Of a DNA stretch of 64,000 nt, positions 8,353 to 16,203 are shown in pieces. Made by a program: the position numbers and the translations under genes. How positions within the stretch are numbered: position 1 is the first letter of the stretch; the number at the start of each line of letters is the position of its first letter. The notes beneath the pieces were generated by a model that saw nothing but the letters and a program-made list of their open reading frames with translations, did no database searches and was not told the origin of the DNA. This DNA is from Thalassobius sp049116315 (GTDB lineage Bacteria > Pseudomonadota > Alphaproteobacteria > Rhodobacterales > Rhodobacteraceae): positions 33,452 through 97,451 of the forward strand of contig JAGDZD010000022.1 of assembly GCA_049116315.1 (NCBI GenBank), read 5' to 3'.

Positions 8353-8972
8353 GCACCACCGGCACATTCATCAGCTTTGAAGGCATTGACGGTTCTGGCA
8401 AGTCGACGCAAGCCCGCCTACTGGCGCAAGCTTTGGGCGATCTGGGGCATGACGTTGTACTGACCCGCGAACCCGGGGGATCCCCCGGAGCCGAAGAAAT
8501 TCGCGCCCTCGTCTTGCAGGGCGATCCTGACCGCTGGTCCGCGGAAACCGAAATTTTGCTGTTTACCGCCGCGCGGCGGGACCACATGGAACGAACCATT
8601 CTACCGGCACTTCAGGCTGGCAAGATTGTGATCTCTGACCGGTTCGCCGACAGCACGCGCATGTACCAAGGTCTGAGCCGTGGTGACCTGCGCACAACTG
8701 TTGACCAACTCCACAACCTAATGATCAACCGCGAGCCGGATCTGACGGTTTTGATCGATATGGATCCCGGCACCGGGCTGAACCGGGCCCTGTCCCGCCA
8801 AGGGGTCGAAGAACGCTTTGAATCCTTTGGCGAAGACCTCCAACAGAAAATGCGCGCAGGTTTCTTGGCGCTGGCTGCAGAATTTTCGGATCGCTTCCTG
8901 ACCATCGACGGCGCACATGACATCGACACCGTCGCGCAGGACGTTCTGACCCAAGTAAAGAGCAAGCTCTGA
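8349..8972 (+). CDS. tmk: Thymidylate kinase
   Basis: A 207-residue kinase that phosphorylates dTMP to dTDP for DNA synthesis. The P-loop 'GIDGSGKS' lies at residues 12-19, and the 'TREPGG' and 'SDRFADS' motifs are present. The start is a TTG at 8349 that overlaps the TGA stop of the preceding carboxypeptidase gene (TTGA), and the end overlaps holB by one base (TGATG), so the three genes are translationally coupled. Confidence 0.96.
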   Translation: MSTTGTFISFEGIDGSGKSTQARLLAQALGDLGHDVVLTREPGGSPGAEEIRALVLQGDPDRWSAETEILLFTAARRDHMERTILPALQAGKIVISDRFADSTRMYQGLSRGDLRTTVDQLHNLMINREPDLTVLIDMDPGTGLNRALSRQGVEERFESFGEDLQQKMRAGFLALAAEFSDRFLTIDGAHDIDTVAQDVLTQVKSKL

Positions 8973-10099
8973 TGGCTGCCGCATCCCCAGATCTTCCTGA
9001 ACCAGATCGCATCGAAGGTGCGCCGCATCCGCGCGAAACCCAAAACGTCTTTGGCCAAGACGCGGCACAAGCTGCCTTTCTTGAGGCGTTTAATTCGGGG
9101 CGATTGCACCACGGGTGGCTGATCACGGGCCCCAAAGGTGTCGGCAAAGCCACATTGGCCTGGCACATCGCCCGATTTTTGCTGACCACACCGGTGGAAA
9201 CCGGGGACAGCCTGTTTGGCGCGCCCCCAGCGCCGACCTCCCTTGCTATTGCCCCTGATCACCCCATTGAACACCGGTTACAGGCTTTGTCCGAACCGGG
9301 TTTGTTTCTCTTGCGGCGCGGCCCAAATGACAAAGGCGATAAGCTGGCGGCGGACATTCTGGTTGGCGAAGTGCGCAAGCTGAAAAACTTCTTTGGTCTC
9401 TCAGCGGCTGACGGTGGGCGCCGTGTGGTGATTGTCGATGCGGCGGATGAGATGAACGTTTCCGCCGCAAACGCGCTGCTCAAAGTCTTAGAAGAGCCGC
9501 CCGCCAACACCACGCTGCTGTTGGTTTGCCATCAGCCGTCACGGCTTTTGCCGACCATCCGCTCACGCTGTCGCGAACTGCGCCTGTCAACCTTGTCACC
9601 CGATGACATGCGCCAAGCGCTTGACCAAGCCGGGGTCAACCAAATCCCAAACCCAGCCGCCTTGGCCGAATTGTCAGCAGGATCAGTCGGCGAGGCCCTA
9701 CGGCTGTTAAACCTCAAAGGCCTTGAAATATATCAAGAATTAATTGGCCTCTATAGCAGCCTGCCCAAGATGGATCGCGCGCGCGCCCTGAAATTGGCCG
9801 AAGCCGCCGCCGCACGCGGTGCCGAAGCGCGTCTTGATCTGCTGCTGTCGCTGAATGACCTGTTGTTGGCCCGTTTGGCGCGCACCGGTGCGCTTGGCGC
9901 GGCCCCTGCCACCGAAGCGGTTCCCGGAGAAGGGGATTTGTTGCAACGTCTGGCACCGACCCCCCATCACGGGCGCGCTTGGGCGGACCTGCAACAAGAG
10001 ATCGGCGCACGAACCCGTCATGGCCGGGCTGTGAACCTTGACCCTGTTGCGCTCATCCTAGATACGGTTTTCAAGATTCAAAAAACTGCAACAGGCTGA
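8972..10099 (+). CDS. holB: DNA polymerase III subunit delta'
   Basis: A 375-residue clamp-loader AAA+ protein. The P-loop-like 'GPKGVGKA' is at residues 53-60, a Walker-B/sensor region contains 'VDAADEMNVSAANALLKVLEEPP', and the 'RSRCREL' SRC motif follows. Delta' works with delta and tau/gamma to load the beta sliding clamp. It overlaps tmk by one base and is followed 13 bp later by tatD, a conserved order in many bacteria. Confidence 0.95.
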   Translation: MAAASPDLPEPDRIEGAPHPRETQNVFGQDAAQAAFLEAFNSGRLHHGWLITGPKGVGKATLAWHIARFLLTTPVETGDSLFGAPPAPTSLAIAPDHPIEHRLQALSEPGLFLLRRGPNDKGDKLAADILVGEVRKLKNFFGLSAADGGRRVVIVDAADEMNVSAANALLKVLEEPPANTTLLLVCHQPSRLLPTIRSRCRELRLSTLSPDDMRQALDQAGVNQIPNPAALAELSAGSVGEALRLLNLKGLEIYQELIGLYSSLPKMDRARALKLAEAAAARGAEARLDLLLSLNDLLLARLARTGALGAAPATEAVPGEGDLLQRLAPTPHHGRAWADLQQEIGARTRHGRAVNLDPVALILDTVFKIQKTATG

Positions 10100-10112
10100 C
10101 CCTGCTCTTCAT

Positions 10113-10919
10113 ATGACCCACCCTATTCAGATCACCGACAGCCATTGCCACCTCGACTTCCCCGATTTTGAGGAAGAGCGCGACGCCGTGGTTGCCCGCG
10201 CCCTTGAGGCCGGGGTCACCCGGATGGTCACCATCTGCACCAAGCTCAAGACCGAACCGTCGGTGCGCGCCATTGCCGAACGCTATGCCCCCGTTTTCTA
10301 CGCCGCAGGCACCCACCCAATGAGCGCTGCCGATGAACCGCTCGTCAGTGTTGAGGATCTTATCAGCCTCGCTGAACATCCCAAATTTGTCGGCATTGGT
10401 GAAACGGGTCTGGATTACCACTACTCCGCCGATAGCGCCGCGCGCCAAAAGGCCAGCTTGCCGATCCATATCGAAGCAGCGCGCCAAACCAAATTGCCGC
10501 TGATCATCCATTCACGTGACGCCGATCAGGACATGGCTGACATCCTCAGCGCCGAACACCGCAATGGCGCCTTTAGCTGCGTGATGCATTGCTACACCTC
10601 AGGCCCTGAGCTGGCCAAAGCGGCGCTGGATCTTGGGTTTTACCTGTCGATGTCTGGCATTGCGACCTTCCCCAAAAGCCAAGAGGTGCGCGATATCTTT
10701 GCCAATGCACCTGTAGACCGCGTCTTGGTGGAAACCGACAGCCCCTATTTGGCGCCAAAACCTTTCCGCGGCAAACGCAATGAGCCGGGTTACACCGTGC
10801 ACACAGCACAAGTGGGCGCCGAGGTCTTTGGCCTCGACTACGCCGCCTTTGCCGCCCAAACCCAAGCCAATTTTGACCGCCTGTTTTGGAAAGCCGCCCG
10901 GTATGAGGCGCAAACCTAA
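10113..10919 (+). CDS. tatD: TatD family metal-dependent hydrolase (3'-5' DNase)
   Basis: A 268-residue TIM-barrel hydrolase. Metal-binding motifs are seen: HxH at His11/His13 ('DSHCHLDF'), 'GETGLDYHY' with a metal-ligand glutamate, and the C-terminal 'VETDSPYLAP'. Members of the family are metal-dependent nucleases. The stop overlaps the start of the next gene by one base. Confidence 0.94.
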   Translation: MTHPIQITDSHCHLDFPDFEEERDAVVARALEAGVTRMVTICTKLKTEPSVRAIAERYAPVFYAAGTHPMSAADEPLVSVEDLISLAEHPKFVGIGETGLDYHYSADSAARQKASLPIHIEAARQTKLPLIIHSRDADQDMADILSAEHRNGAFSCVMHCYTSGPELAKAALDLGFYLSMSGIATFPKSQEVRDIFANAPVDRVLVETDSPYLAPKPFRGKRNEPGYTVHTAQVGAEVFGLDYAAFAAQTQANFDRLFWKAARYEAQT

Positions 10920-11716
10920 TGGCTGAGCTGCGCTTCACCATCTTGGGCTGCGGCTCGTCTGGCGGCGTGCCCCGATTGGGGGGGCATTGGGGCGATTGTG
11001 ATCCGACAAATCCGAAAAATGCGCGCCGCCGCTGCTCGATGCTTGTTCAGCGTATCAGTGACGCGGGCACCACCACTGTTCTGATCGACACCACCCCCGA
11101 CATGCGCCAACAGCTGCTTGATGCAGGCATTGGCGTGCTGGATGGCGTAGTCTGGACCCACGGGCACGCCGATCACGTGCACGGCATCGATGATTTGCGC
11201 ATGGTGGTGTTCAACACCCGTAAGCGCCTGCCGGTCTGGGCCGACGGGGACACCCAAAACGATCTCATTTCGCGCTTTGGCTATGCCTTTGTACAACCCA
11301 AAGACAGCCCCTACCCGCCCATTTTGGACATGCACACATTAGACGGCGATGTCACCATCGGCGGCCCCGGCGGGGACATCACGTTTAGCCCAATCAAAGT
11401 CGACCATGGCAGCATCGATGCCTTGGGATTCCGCATCCATAACGTGGCCTATATGCCGGATGTGGCCCACATCCCCGAGGCCTCTTGGCCCCAGCTCCAA
11501 GGCCTTGAATGCTGGATTTTGGACGCGCTGCGCCGCACACCGCACCCGACCCATTCTCACTTGGAACAGTCTTTGGCCTGGATTCAAAAGATGGCGCCCA
11601 AAACCGCTGTGCTGACAAACATGCACATCGACCTTGATTATCAAACGGTTGCGGAAGAGACCCCGGACCATATCACCCCTGCCTTCGACGGAATGACCCT
11701 GTCCTATCAGATCTGA
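10919..11716 (+). CDS. MBL fold metallohydrolase (PhnP-like)
   Basis: A 265-residue metallo-beta-lactamase-fold protein with the HxHxDH signature at residues 81-86 ('THGHADHVHG') and a C-terminal 'LTNMHIDLDY' metal-ligand segment. The start 'LGCGSSGGVPRLGG' resembles PhnP-like phosphodiesterases. It is translationally coupled to tatD (TAATG). No phosphonate genes are nearby, so the substrate is open. Confidence 0.9.
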   Translation: MAELRFTILGCGSSGGVPRLGGHWGDCDPTNPKNARRRCSMLVQRISDAGTTTVLIDTTPDMRQQLLDAGIGVLDGVVWTHGHADHVHGIDDLRMVVFNTRKRLPVWADGDTQNDLISRFGYAFVQPKDSPYPPILDMHTLDGDVTIGGPGGDITFSPIKVDHGSIDALGFRIHNVAYMPDVAHIPEASWPQLQGLECWILDALRRTPHPTHSHLEQSLAWIQKMAPKTAVLTNMHIDLDYQTVAEETPDHITPAFDGMTLSYQI

Positions 11717-11789
11717 CCGCTATTTCGCCTTGCGCCAAATACTCCCGCCGGAGGCATGCCGACCCTAACAACGACGCAAAGGCCCTTCG

Positions 11790-12722
11790 ATGTTCCAAGA
11801 CCTGCTCAACGTTGTTATTCCGGTGTTTTTGGTGATCGGCTTTGGCTATGTCGCCACGTGGCGCGGGCTGTTGAACGACACGCATATCGATGGGTTGATG
11901 AAATACACGCAGGGATTTGCCATTCCCTGCCTCCTGTTCTCTGCGATTGCCAATCTTGATCTCAGCCAAAGCTTTGATCTGCGACTGCTGGTCTCGTTTT
12001 ACACGGGGGCAGGCACGGGATTTGCGGCCGGCTTCTTTGGGGCACGGCTATTGTTTGGCCGTCCGTGGGAAGATTGCGTTGCCATCGGCTTTATCGGATT
12101 GTTCTCAAATTCGGTGCTTTTGGGTCTGGCTATCACCGAGCGGGCCTATGGCGCAAACGCCCTGTCGGCCAACTTTGCGATTGTGTCGATCCACGCGCCC
12201 TTTTGCTATGTGATTGGCATCACCGCGATGGAAATCATCCGCGCCAAAGGCCAATCCACCTTGCAATTGGCGGCCACTGTCGGGCGGGCCATGTTTCGCA
12301 ACGCCCTGCTGGTCGGGATCGTGTTGGGCTTTATCGTCAACTTCAGCGGCCTTAGCCTGCCAATCTCGCTGACCGCGGCGGTGGATCTGGTCAAGCAATC
12401 TGCTCTGCCAGCCGCGATCTTTGGCCTTGGCGGGGTATTGACCCGCTACCGCCCCGAAGGTGACAGCAAAATCATCGCCTATATGCTGTTGATCAGCCTT
12501 GTGGTGCACCCTTCAATCACCTTTGGCTTGGGGCGCTATTTTGAGCTGTCAGACGCGGCATTGCGCGGTGCGGTGGTGACGGCGTCGATGGCCCCCGGGA
12601 TCAATACCTATCTCTTTGCCAATATGTATGGCGTCGCAAAACGTGTCGCCGCTTCGACGGTTTTGATTGGCACCGCCGCCAGCACCTTGACGGTCTGGGT
12701 CTGGCTGCAAATCCTGCCCTAG
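11790..12722 (+). CDS. AEC family transporter (auxin efflux carrier type permease)
   Basis: A 310-residue hydrophobic protein with about ten membrane spans in two five-helix halves. It starts 'LNVVIPVFLVIGFGYVATWRGLL' and ends 'AASTLTVWVWLQILP'. The 'MKYTQGFAIPCLLFSAIA' segment matches the conserved first-half motif of the AEC family. Bacterial members include malonate and other carboxylate transporters, so the substrate here is unknown. It stands alone, 73 bp after the MBL gene. Confidence 0.88.
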   Translation: MFQDLLNVVIPVFLVIGFGYVATWRGLLNDTHIDGLMKYTQGFAIPCLLFSAIANLDLSQSFDLRLLVSFYTGAGTGFAAGFFGARLLFGRPWEDCVAIGFIGLFSNSVLLGLAITERAYGANALSANFAIVSIHAPFCYVIGITAMEIIRAKGQSTLQLAATVGRAMFRNALLVGIVLGFIVNFSGLSLPISLTAAVDLVKQSALPAAIFGLGGVLTRYRPEGDSKIIAYMLLISLVVHPSITFGLGRYFELSDAALRGAVVTASMAPGINTYLFANMYGVAKRVAASTVLIGTAASTLTVWVWLQILP

Positions 12723-12766
12723 GCGCAGCGTGCGCGACATCGCGCAGGCCTGCCGGCGCACCTGAG

Positions 12767-13585
12767 CTAGCGATGATGGCGCCGCCCCTTGGCGTTGCGC
12801 AGCAGATCCCCAAGGCTCACCGCCAAGAAGATCAACGCCGCCAAGCATACAATGCTTGGCCCCGTTGGCGTGTCCCAGATCAACGCGCCCTGCAATCCAC
12901 CCAGAACCGAGGCTACCCCGATGATCGCCGCAAAGACCGCCATGGCTTCGGGGGTGCGGCTCAGTGGGCGTGCCGCTGCGGGTGGGATGATCAACATTGC
13001 CGCAATCAGCAAAACCCCGACCACTTTGATGGCCACCGCCACCACAACCGCCAAGGCCAGCGTCAGGACCAATTGCTCTCGTTTTGGGTCGATACCGTTG
13101 GCATGGGCCAGATCGGGGTTCAATGTGGCTGTCAACAACGCCGACCAGCGCCACGCCACCAAGGCAATCGTGACCGCTGCGCCGCCCCATATCACCGCAA
13201 GATCAGGCACAGCGACCGCCAGAATATCCCCAAAGAGGTAACTCATCAGATCGATACGCACGTTCTGCAAAAATGACACCGCCACCAAACCAAAAGCCAA
13301 GGCCGAATGCGCCATGACGCCCAACAGCGTATCCATTGCAAAGCCACGCCCGCTGAGCGTGCTGACCAAGGTGGCCATCGCCAAAGCCACAACCAAAACC
13401 CCGGCAAAGATCGACATTTCAAACCCAAGCGCCAATGCGACGCCCAAGATCGAGGCATGCGCCGTCGCGTCGCCAAAATAGGCCATCCGGCGCCAAACCA
13501 CAAAACAGCCCAAGGGCGCGGCGGCCAGCGCCACCCCGACACCTGCTAAGGCCGCGCGCACCACAAAATCATCTAAAAACATCAA
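12767..13585 (-). CDS. znuB: Zinc ABC transporter permease ZnuB
   Basis: A 272-residue membrane protein with about eight spans and the ABC-3 metal permease motifs 'LGCFVVWRRMAYFGDATAHASILGVALA' near the N-terminus and 'VVGVLLIAAMLIIPPAAARPLS' in the second half. It forms the inner-membrane channel for zinc brought by ZnuA. Its start overlaps the znuC stop by 4 bp, and the order zur-znuC-znuB is consistent with one zinc-responsive operon. Confidence 0.95.
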   Translation of the reverse strand: MMFLDDFVVRAALAGVGVALAAAPLGCFVVWRRMAYFGDATAHASILGVALALGFEMSIFAGVLVVALAMATLVSTLSGRGFAMDTLLGVMAHSALAFGLVAVSFLQNVRIDLMSYLFGDILAVAVPDLAVIWGGAAVTIALVAWRWSALLTATLNPDLAHANGIDPKREQLVLTLALAVVVAVAIKVVGVLLIAAMLIIPPAAARPLSRTPEAMAVFAAIIGVASVLGGLQGALIWDTPTGPSIVCLAALIFLAVSLGDLLRNAKGRRHHR

Positions 13586-14418
13586 CTTTGCACCTTCTGT
13601 TTCGCGCTCGGCTCGTCAGTTGAGCCGTGGTTGCAACTCTCATCATGGTGATGCCGGTGGTCGTGATGATGATCATGGGAATGCGGGTGGTCATGGCCGT
13701 GACTGTGATCGTGGTTGTGATCATGGTCGTGGCGATAAAGCGCCAGCGCCCCCCCGGTGCCCGAGCCAAACAAAGCCCGATATTCCGGGGCCGAGGCAAC
13801 GATCTCGGGGGCGCCATGACAACAGATATGCCCATTCAGACAAACCACGCGATCACTGGCGGCCATGACAACATGTAACTCGTGGCTCACCATCAAAACC
13901 GCACATCCAAGATCTTGGCGCACCTCTTCGATCTGACGATAGAACGCGGCCGATCCCGGCTGATCCAGCCCCTGAGTGGCCTCGTCAAGGATCAACAAAT
14001 CCGGGGCATTCATCAACGCGCGCGCCAACAATACCCGCTGAAACTGCCCGCCAGACAGATGCACCATTTGTCGATCCACCAGATCAGGCACGCCAGCGCG
14101 ATCCAATGCAGCTGCAATTTTGGCCACAGGCATGCGGCGCGGCAAGCTGAGAAACCGCCCCACCGTCATCGGCAAGGTCGGGTCGATATGGAGCTGCTGT
14201 GGCACATAGCCAATGCGCAATCGGTCTGCCCGTGTCACCGTGCCCGATGACGGGCGCAACGCCCCGATCACCGTTTTCATCAAGGTAGATTTGCCAGATC
14301 CATTTGGCCCCACCACGGTGACAATTTCGCCGCGATCAATGTGAAAATCGACATCCGCCAAAGCCACAACAGCCCCCAGGCGCACATCCGCAGATTTGAT
14401 TTCAATAAGCCGTGTCAC
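13582..14418 (-). CDS. znuC: Zinc ABC transporter ATP-binding protein ZnuC with histidine-rich tail
   Basis: A 278-residue ATPase with Walker A 'GPNGSGKST' (about residues 38-46), signature 'LSGGQFQRVLLARAL' and Walker B 'LLILDEATQGLD'. I choose the GTG at 14418, which overlaps the zur stop (GTGA), over the ATG at 14451 that lies inside zur. After the ATPase domain comes a histidine/aspartate-rich tail of roughly 35 residues ('HDHDHNHDHSHGHDHPHSHD' and on). Such tails can bind zinc, and a cytosolic zinc-sensing or storage role is inferred. Confidence 0.94.
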   Translation of the reverse strand: MTRLIEIKSADVRLGAVVALADVDFHIDRGEIVTVVGPNGSGKSTLMKTVIGALRPSSGTVTRADRLRIGYVPQQLHIDPTLPMTVGRFLSLPRRMPVAKIAAALDRAGVPDLVDRQMVHLSGGQFQRVLLARALMNAPDLLILDEATQGLDQPGSAAFYRQIEEVRQDLGCAVLMVSHELHVVMAASDRVVCLNGHICCHGAPEIVASAPEYRALFGSGTGGALALYRHDHDHNHDHSHGHDHPHSHDHHHDHRHHHDESCNHGSTDEPSAKQKVQS

Positions 14419-14900
14419 GCGCTCGCCTCTTGGGTCTGACAATTTGGGCAAATCCCAGCGATTTCCAGCACAGCCTGTTCAATCTTAAACCCGGCCGCTT
14501 TGACGGCTGCACCCAACTGACCTTCGGTCGGGGAGGTTTCGGTTTCCACAACCGCGTCACAGTGGCGGCAGATCAGAAAGACAGGGGCATGGGTTTCTCC
14601 GGGATGGCAACACGCCACAAAAGCGTTCAGCTGCTCGATCTTATGGGCAAAGCCATGGCGCACCAAGAAATCCAGCGCCCGATACGCCACCGGCGGCTGA
14701 GACCCTAGCCCTTCTTCGCGCAGAACATCCAAAATCTCATAGGCGCCCATTGCCCGATGATCCGAAAGCAAAAGCTCGATCACGCGCTGGCGCACCGGGG
14801 TCAACTGCAGCGATTGCTCGGCGCAACGCGCAACGACGGCTTTGACACCCGTGTCGATGCACCGTGTGTGATCGTGATTTTCAAATCCAACAGCTGTCAT
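14415..14900 (-). CDS. zur: Zinc uptake regulator (Fur family)
   Basis: A 161-residue Fur-family repressor. The ATG at 14900 is preferred over 14954 because an AGAGG site precedes it. A winged helix ('LTPVRQRVIELLLSDHRAMGAYEILDVL') is followed by the dimerisation domain with the structural zinc CxxC pairs 'CRHC' and 'CPNC'. The histidine-containing N-terminus ('FENHDHTRC') is typical of Zur. It is the first gene of zur-znuC-znuB and divergent from znuA, and two Zur-box-like repeats lie between. Confidence 0.94.
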   Translation of the reverse strand: MTAVGFENHDHTRCIDTGVKAVVARCAEQSLQLTPVRQRVIELLLSDHRAMGAYEILDVLREEGLGSQPPVAYRALDFLVRHGFAHKIEQLNAFVACCHPGETHAPVFLICRHCDAVVETETSPTEGQLGAAVKAAGFKIEQAVLEIAGICPNCQTQEASA

Positions 14901-14934
14901 GAAGACCTCTTTGCGACGGCATCTAAATCCCGCT

Positions 14935-14990
14935 TGTAATGTTATAAGATACACCTTACAAGCCCAATTGATATGTTATACAATTACACT
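14935..14990. promoter_or_regulatory. Two candidate Zur boxes between zur and znuA
   Basis: Two AT-rich imperfect palindromes sharing the core ATGTTATA occur at 14935-14960 (TGTAATGTTATAAGATACAC..) and about 14970-14988 (GATATGTTATACAATTACA). Alphaproteobacterial Zur sites are of the GTTATA-n-TATAAC type. The position between divergent zur and znuA suggests zinc-dependent repression of both sides. Confidence 0.6.
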
Positions 14991-15002
14991 CGAAAGTTCG
15001 CT

Positions 15003-16100
15003 ATGCGTCGCTACACTGCTTTGATCCCGCTTTTCCTGCCCACAACTGCTTTGGCCGACGTTCCCAAGGTCAGCGTTGATATTGCCCCTTTGCATTCACT
15101 TGTTGCACAGGTCATGGGTGACCTTGGAACTCCGGATTTGATCCTAGAGCCCGGAGCCTCTCCACATGGCTACTCAATGCGCCCGTCACAGGCGCGGGCT
15201 TTGTCCAAATCTGACGTGGTGTTTTGGATCGGAGAGTCGCTGGAGCCATGGCTGGTTGGCCCGCTTGAAAAGATCGCCAAGAACGCCGTTCAGGTCGAAA
15301 TGCTTGACCTAGAGGGCACCTTGGTTCTGGAAGCGCGCAATCTGTCGGTGTTTGACCAAGAGGATGAGCACGACGATCACCATGACGAGCATGACGAGCA
15401 TGACGAGCATGACGAGCATGACGAGCATGACGAGCATGACGAGCATGACGAGCATGACGAGCATGACGAGCATGACGAGCATGACGAGCATGACGAGCAT
15501 GACGAGCATGACGAGCATGCGGGCGATGATCACGCAGCGCAAGAAGAAGATCACCATAATGACGATCACGGTGCTCATGACCATGGCGGGATTGATCCCC
15601 ATGCCTGGCTTGACCCACACAACGCCAAGCTTTGGGTGACCGCAATTGCCGAAACCTTGTCGCAAGCCGACCCAGAAAACGCGCAGACCTATCAGGCAAA
15701 TGCCACCGCCGCCGCCCAAACTCTGGCCGAGATGGACGCGCGGTTTGACGCCAGCCTTTCGCAGCTCAGCGGCCAACACTTCCTGACTTATCACGATGGG
15801 TATCAGTATTTCGAAGCCCGCTATGGCCTCCACAATAGTGGCGCAATTGCCCGCGGCGATGCCACGCCCCCAAGCCCAGCGCGCCTGAAGGATCTGCGTG
15901 CGCAAATTGAGGCCGACAAGATCGATTGTGCCTTCTCGGAACCTCAATTCAACGACACGCTGTTTGACGCCATCTTTGGCGCCTTGCCCTATCAGTTGGA
16001 AACGCTGGACCCCTTGGGACAGCACCTCACACCGGGGCCTGCGCTTTATGGTGATCTGCTCGAAACCATGGCGGGCAACGTTGCAAAGTGCCTGAAGTAA
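15003..16100 (+). CDS. znuA: Zinc ABC transporter substrate-binding protein ZnuA with long His-Asp-Glu repeat
   Basis: A 365-residue periplasmic zinc-binding protein. The start at 15003 gives a signal peptide ending near 'TALA|DV'. Cluster A-I features are clear: 'VDIAPLHSLVAQVMGD', the zinc histidine in 'SPHGYSMRPSQ', and 'IDPHAWLDPHNAK'. Between them, the acidic histidine-rich loop typical of ZnuA is expanded into 15 perfect copies of the tripeptide His-Asp-Glu, flanked by more His/Asp/Glu residues. Such loops can collect zinc and pass it to the main site. It is divergent from zur-znuCB, and regulation by Zur is likely. Confidence 0.95.
   Translation: MRRYTALIPLFLPTTALADVPKVSVDIAPLHSLVAQVMGDLGTPDLILEPGASPHGYSMRPSQARALSKSDVVFWIGESLEPWLVGPLEKIAKNAVQVEMLDLEGTLVLEARNLSVFDQEDEHDDHHDEHDEHDEHDEHDEHDEHDEHDEHDEHDEHDEHDEHDEHDEHDEHAGDDHAAQEEDHHNDDHGAHDHGGIDPHAWLDPHNAKLWVTAIAETLSQADPENAQTYQANATAAAQTLAEMDARFDASLSQLSGQHFLTYHDGYQYFEARYGLHNSGAIARGDATPPSPARLKDLRAQIEADKIDCAFSEPQFNDTLFDAIFGALPYQLETLDPLGQHLTPGPALYGDLLETMAGNVAKCLK
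15381..15515 (+). repeat. Tandem repeat, 15 perfect copies of a 9-bp unit inside znuA
   Basis: The unit CATGACGAG is repeated 15 times without a mismatch, encoding His-Asp-Glu each time. Because the unit is a multiple of three, copy-number changes would keep the reading frame and only alter the length of the metal-binding loop. Confidence 0.97.
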
Positions 16101-16203
16101 TCACCGGCGCTTTTTTGCAAAGATCCCCAGAAATCTAAACGCCCATGGTGCTGCGCCGACCTTGTCTTTAAGGTGGGCGCAGTCTGCCATTTACGATTCT
16201 GGA

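Noticed and set aside
15381..15515. CRISPR array
   Set aside because: The repeats are 9 bp, contiguous and without spacers; they are a coding microsatellite-like tract.
15309..16025. Long antisense frame with Met-Leu-Val repeats opposite znuA
   Set aside because: It is only the other strand of the 9-bp repeat and of the conserved znuA coding sequence; no ribosome-binding site or family.
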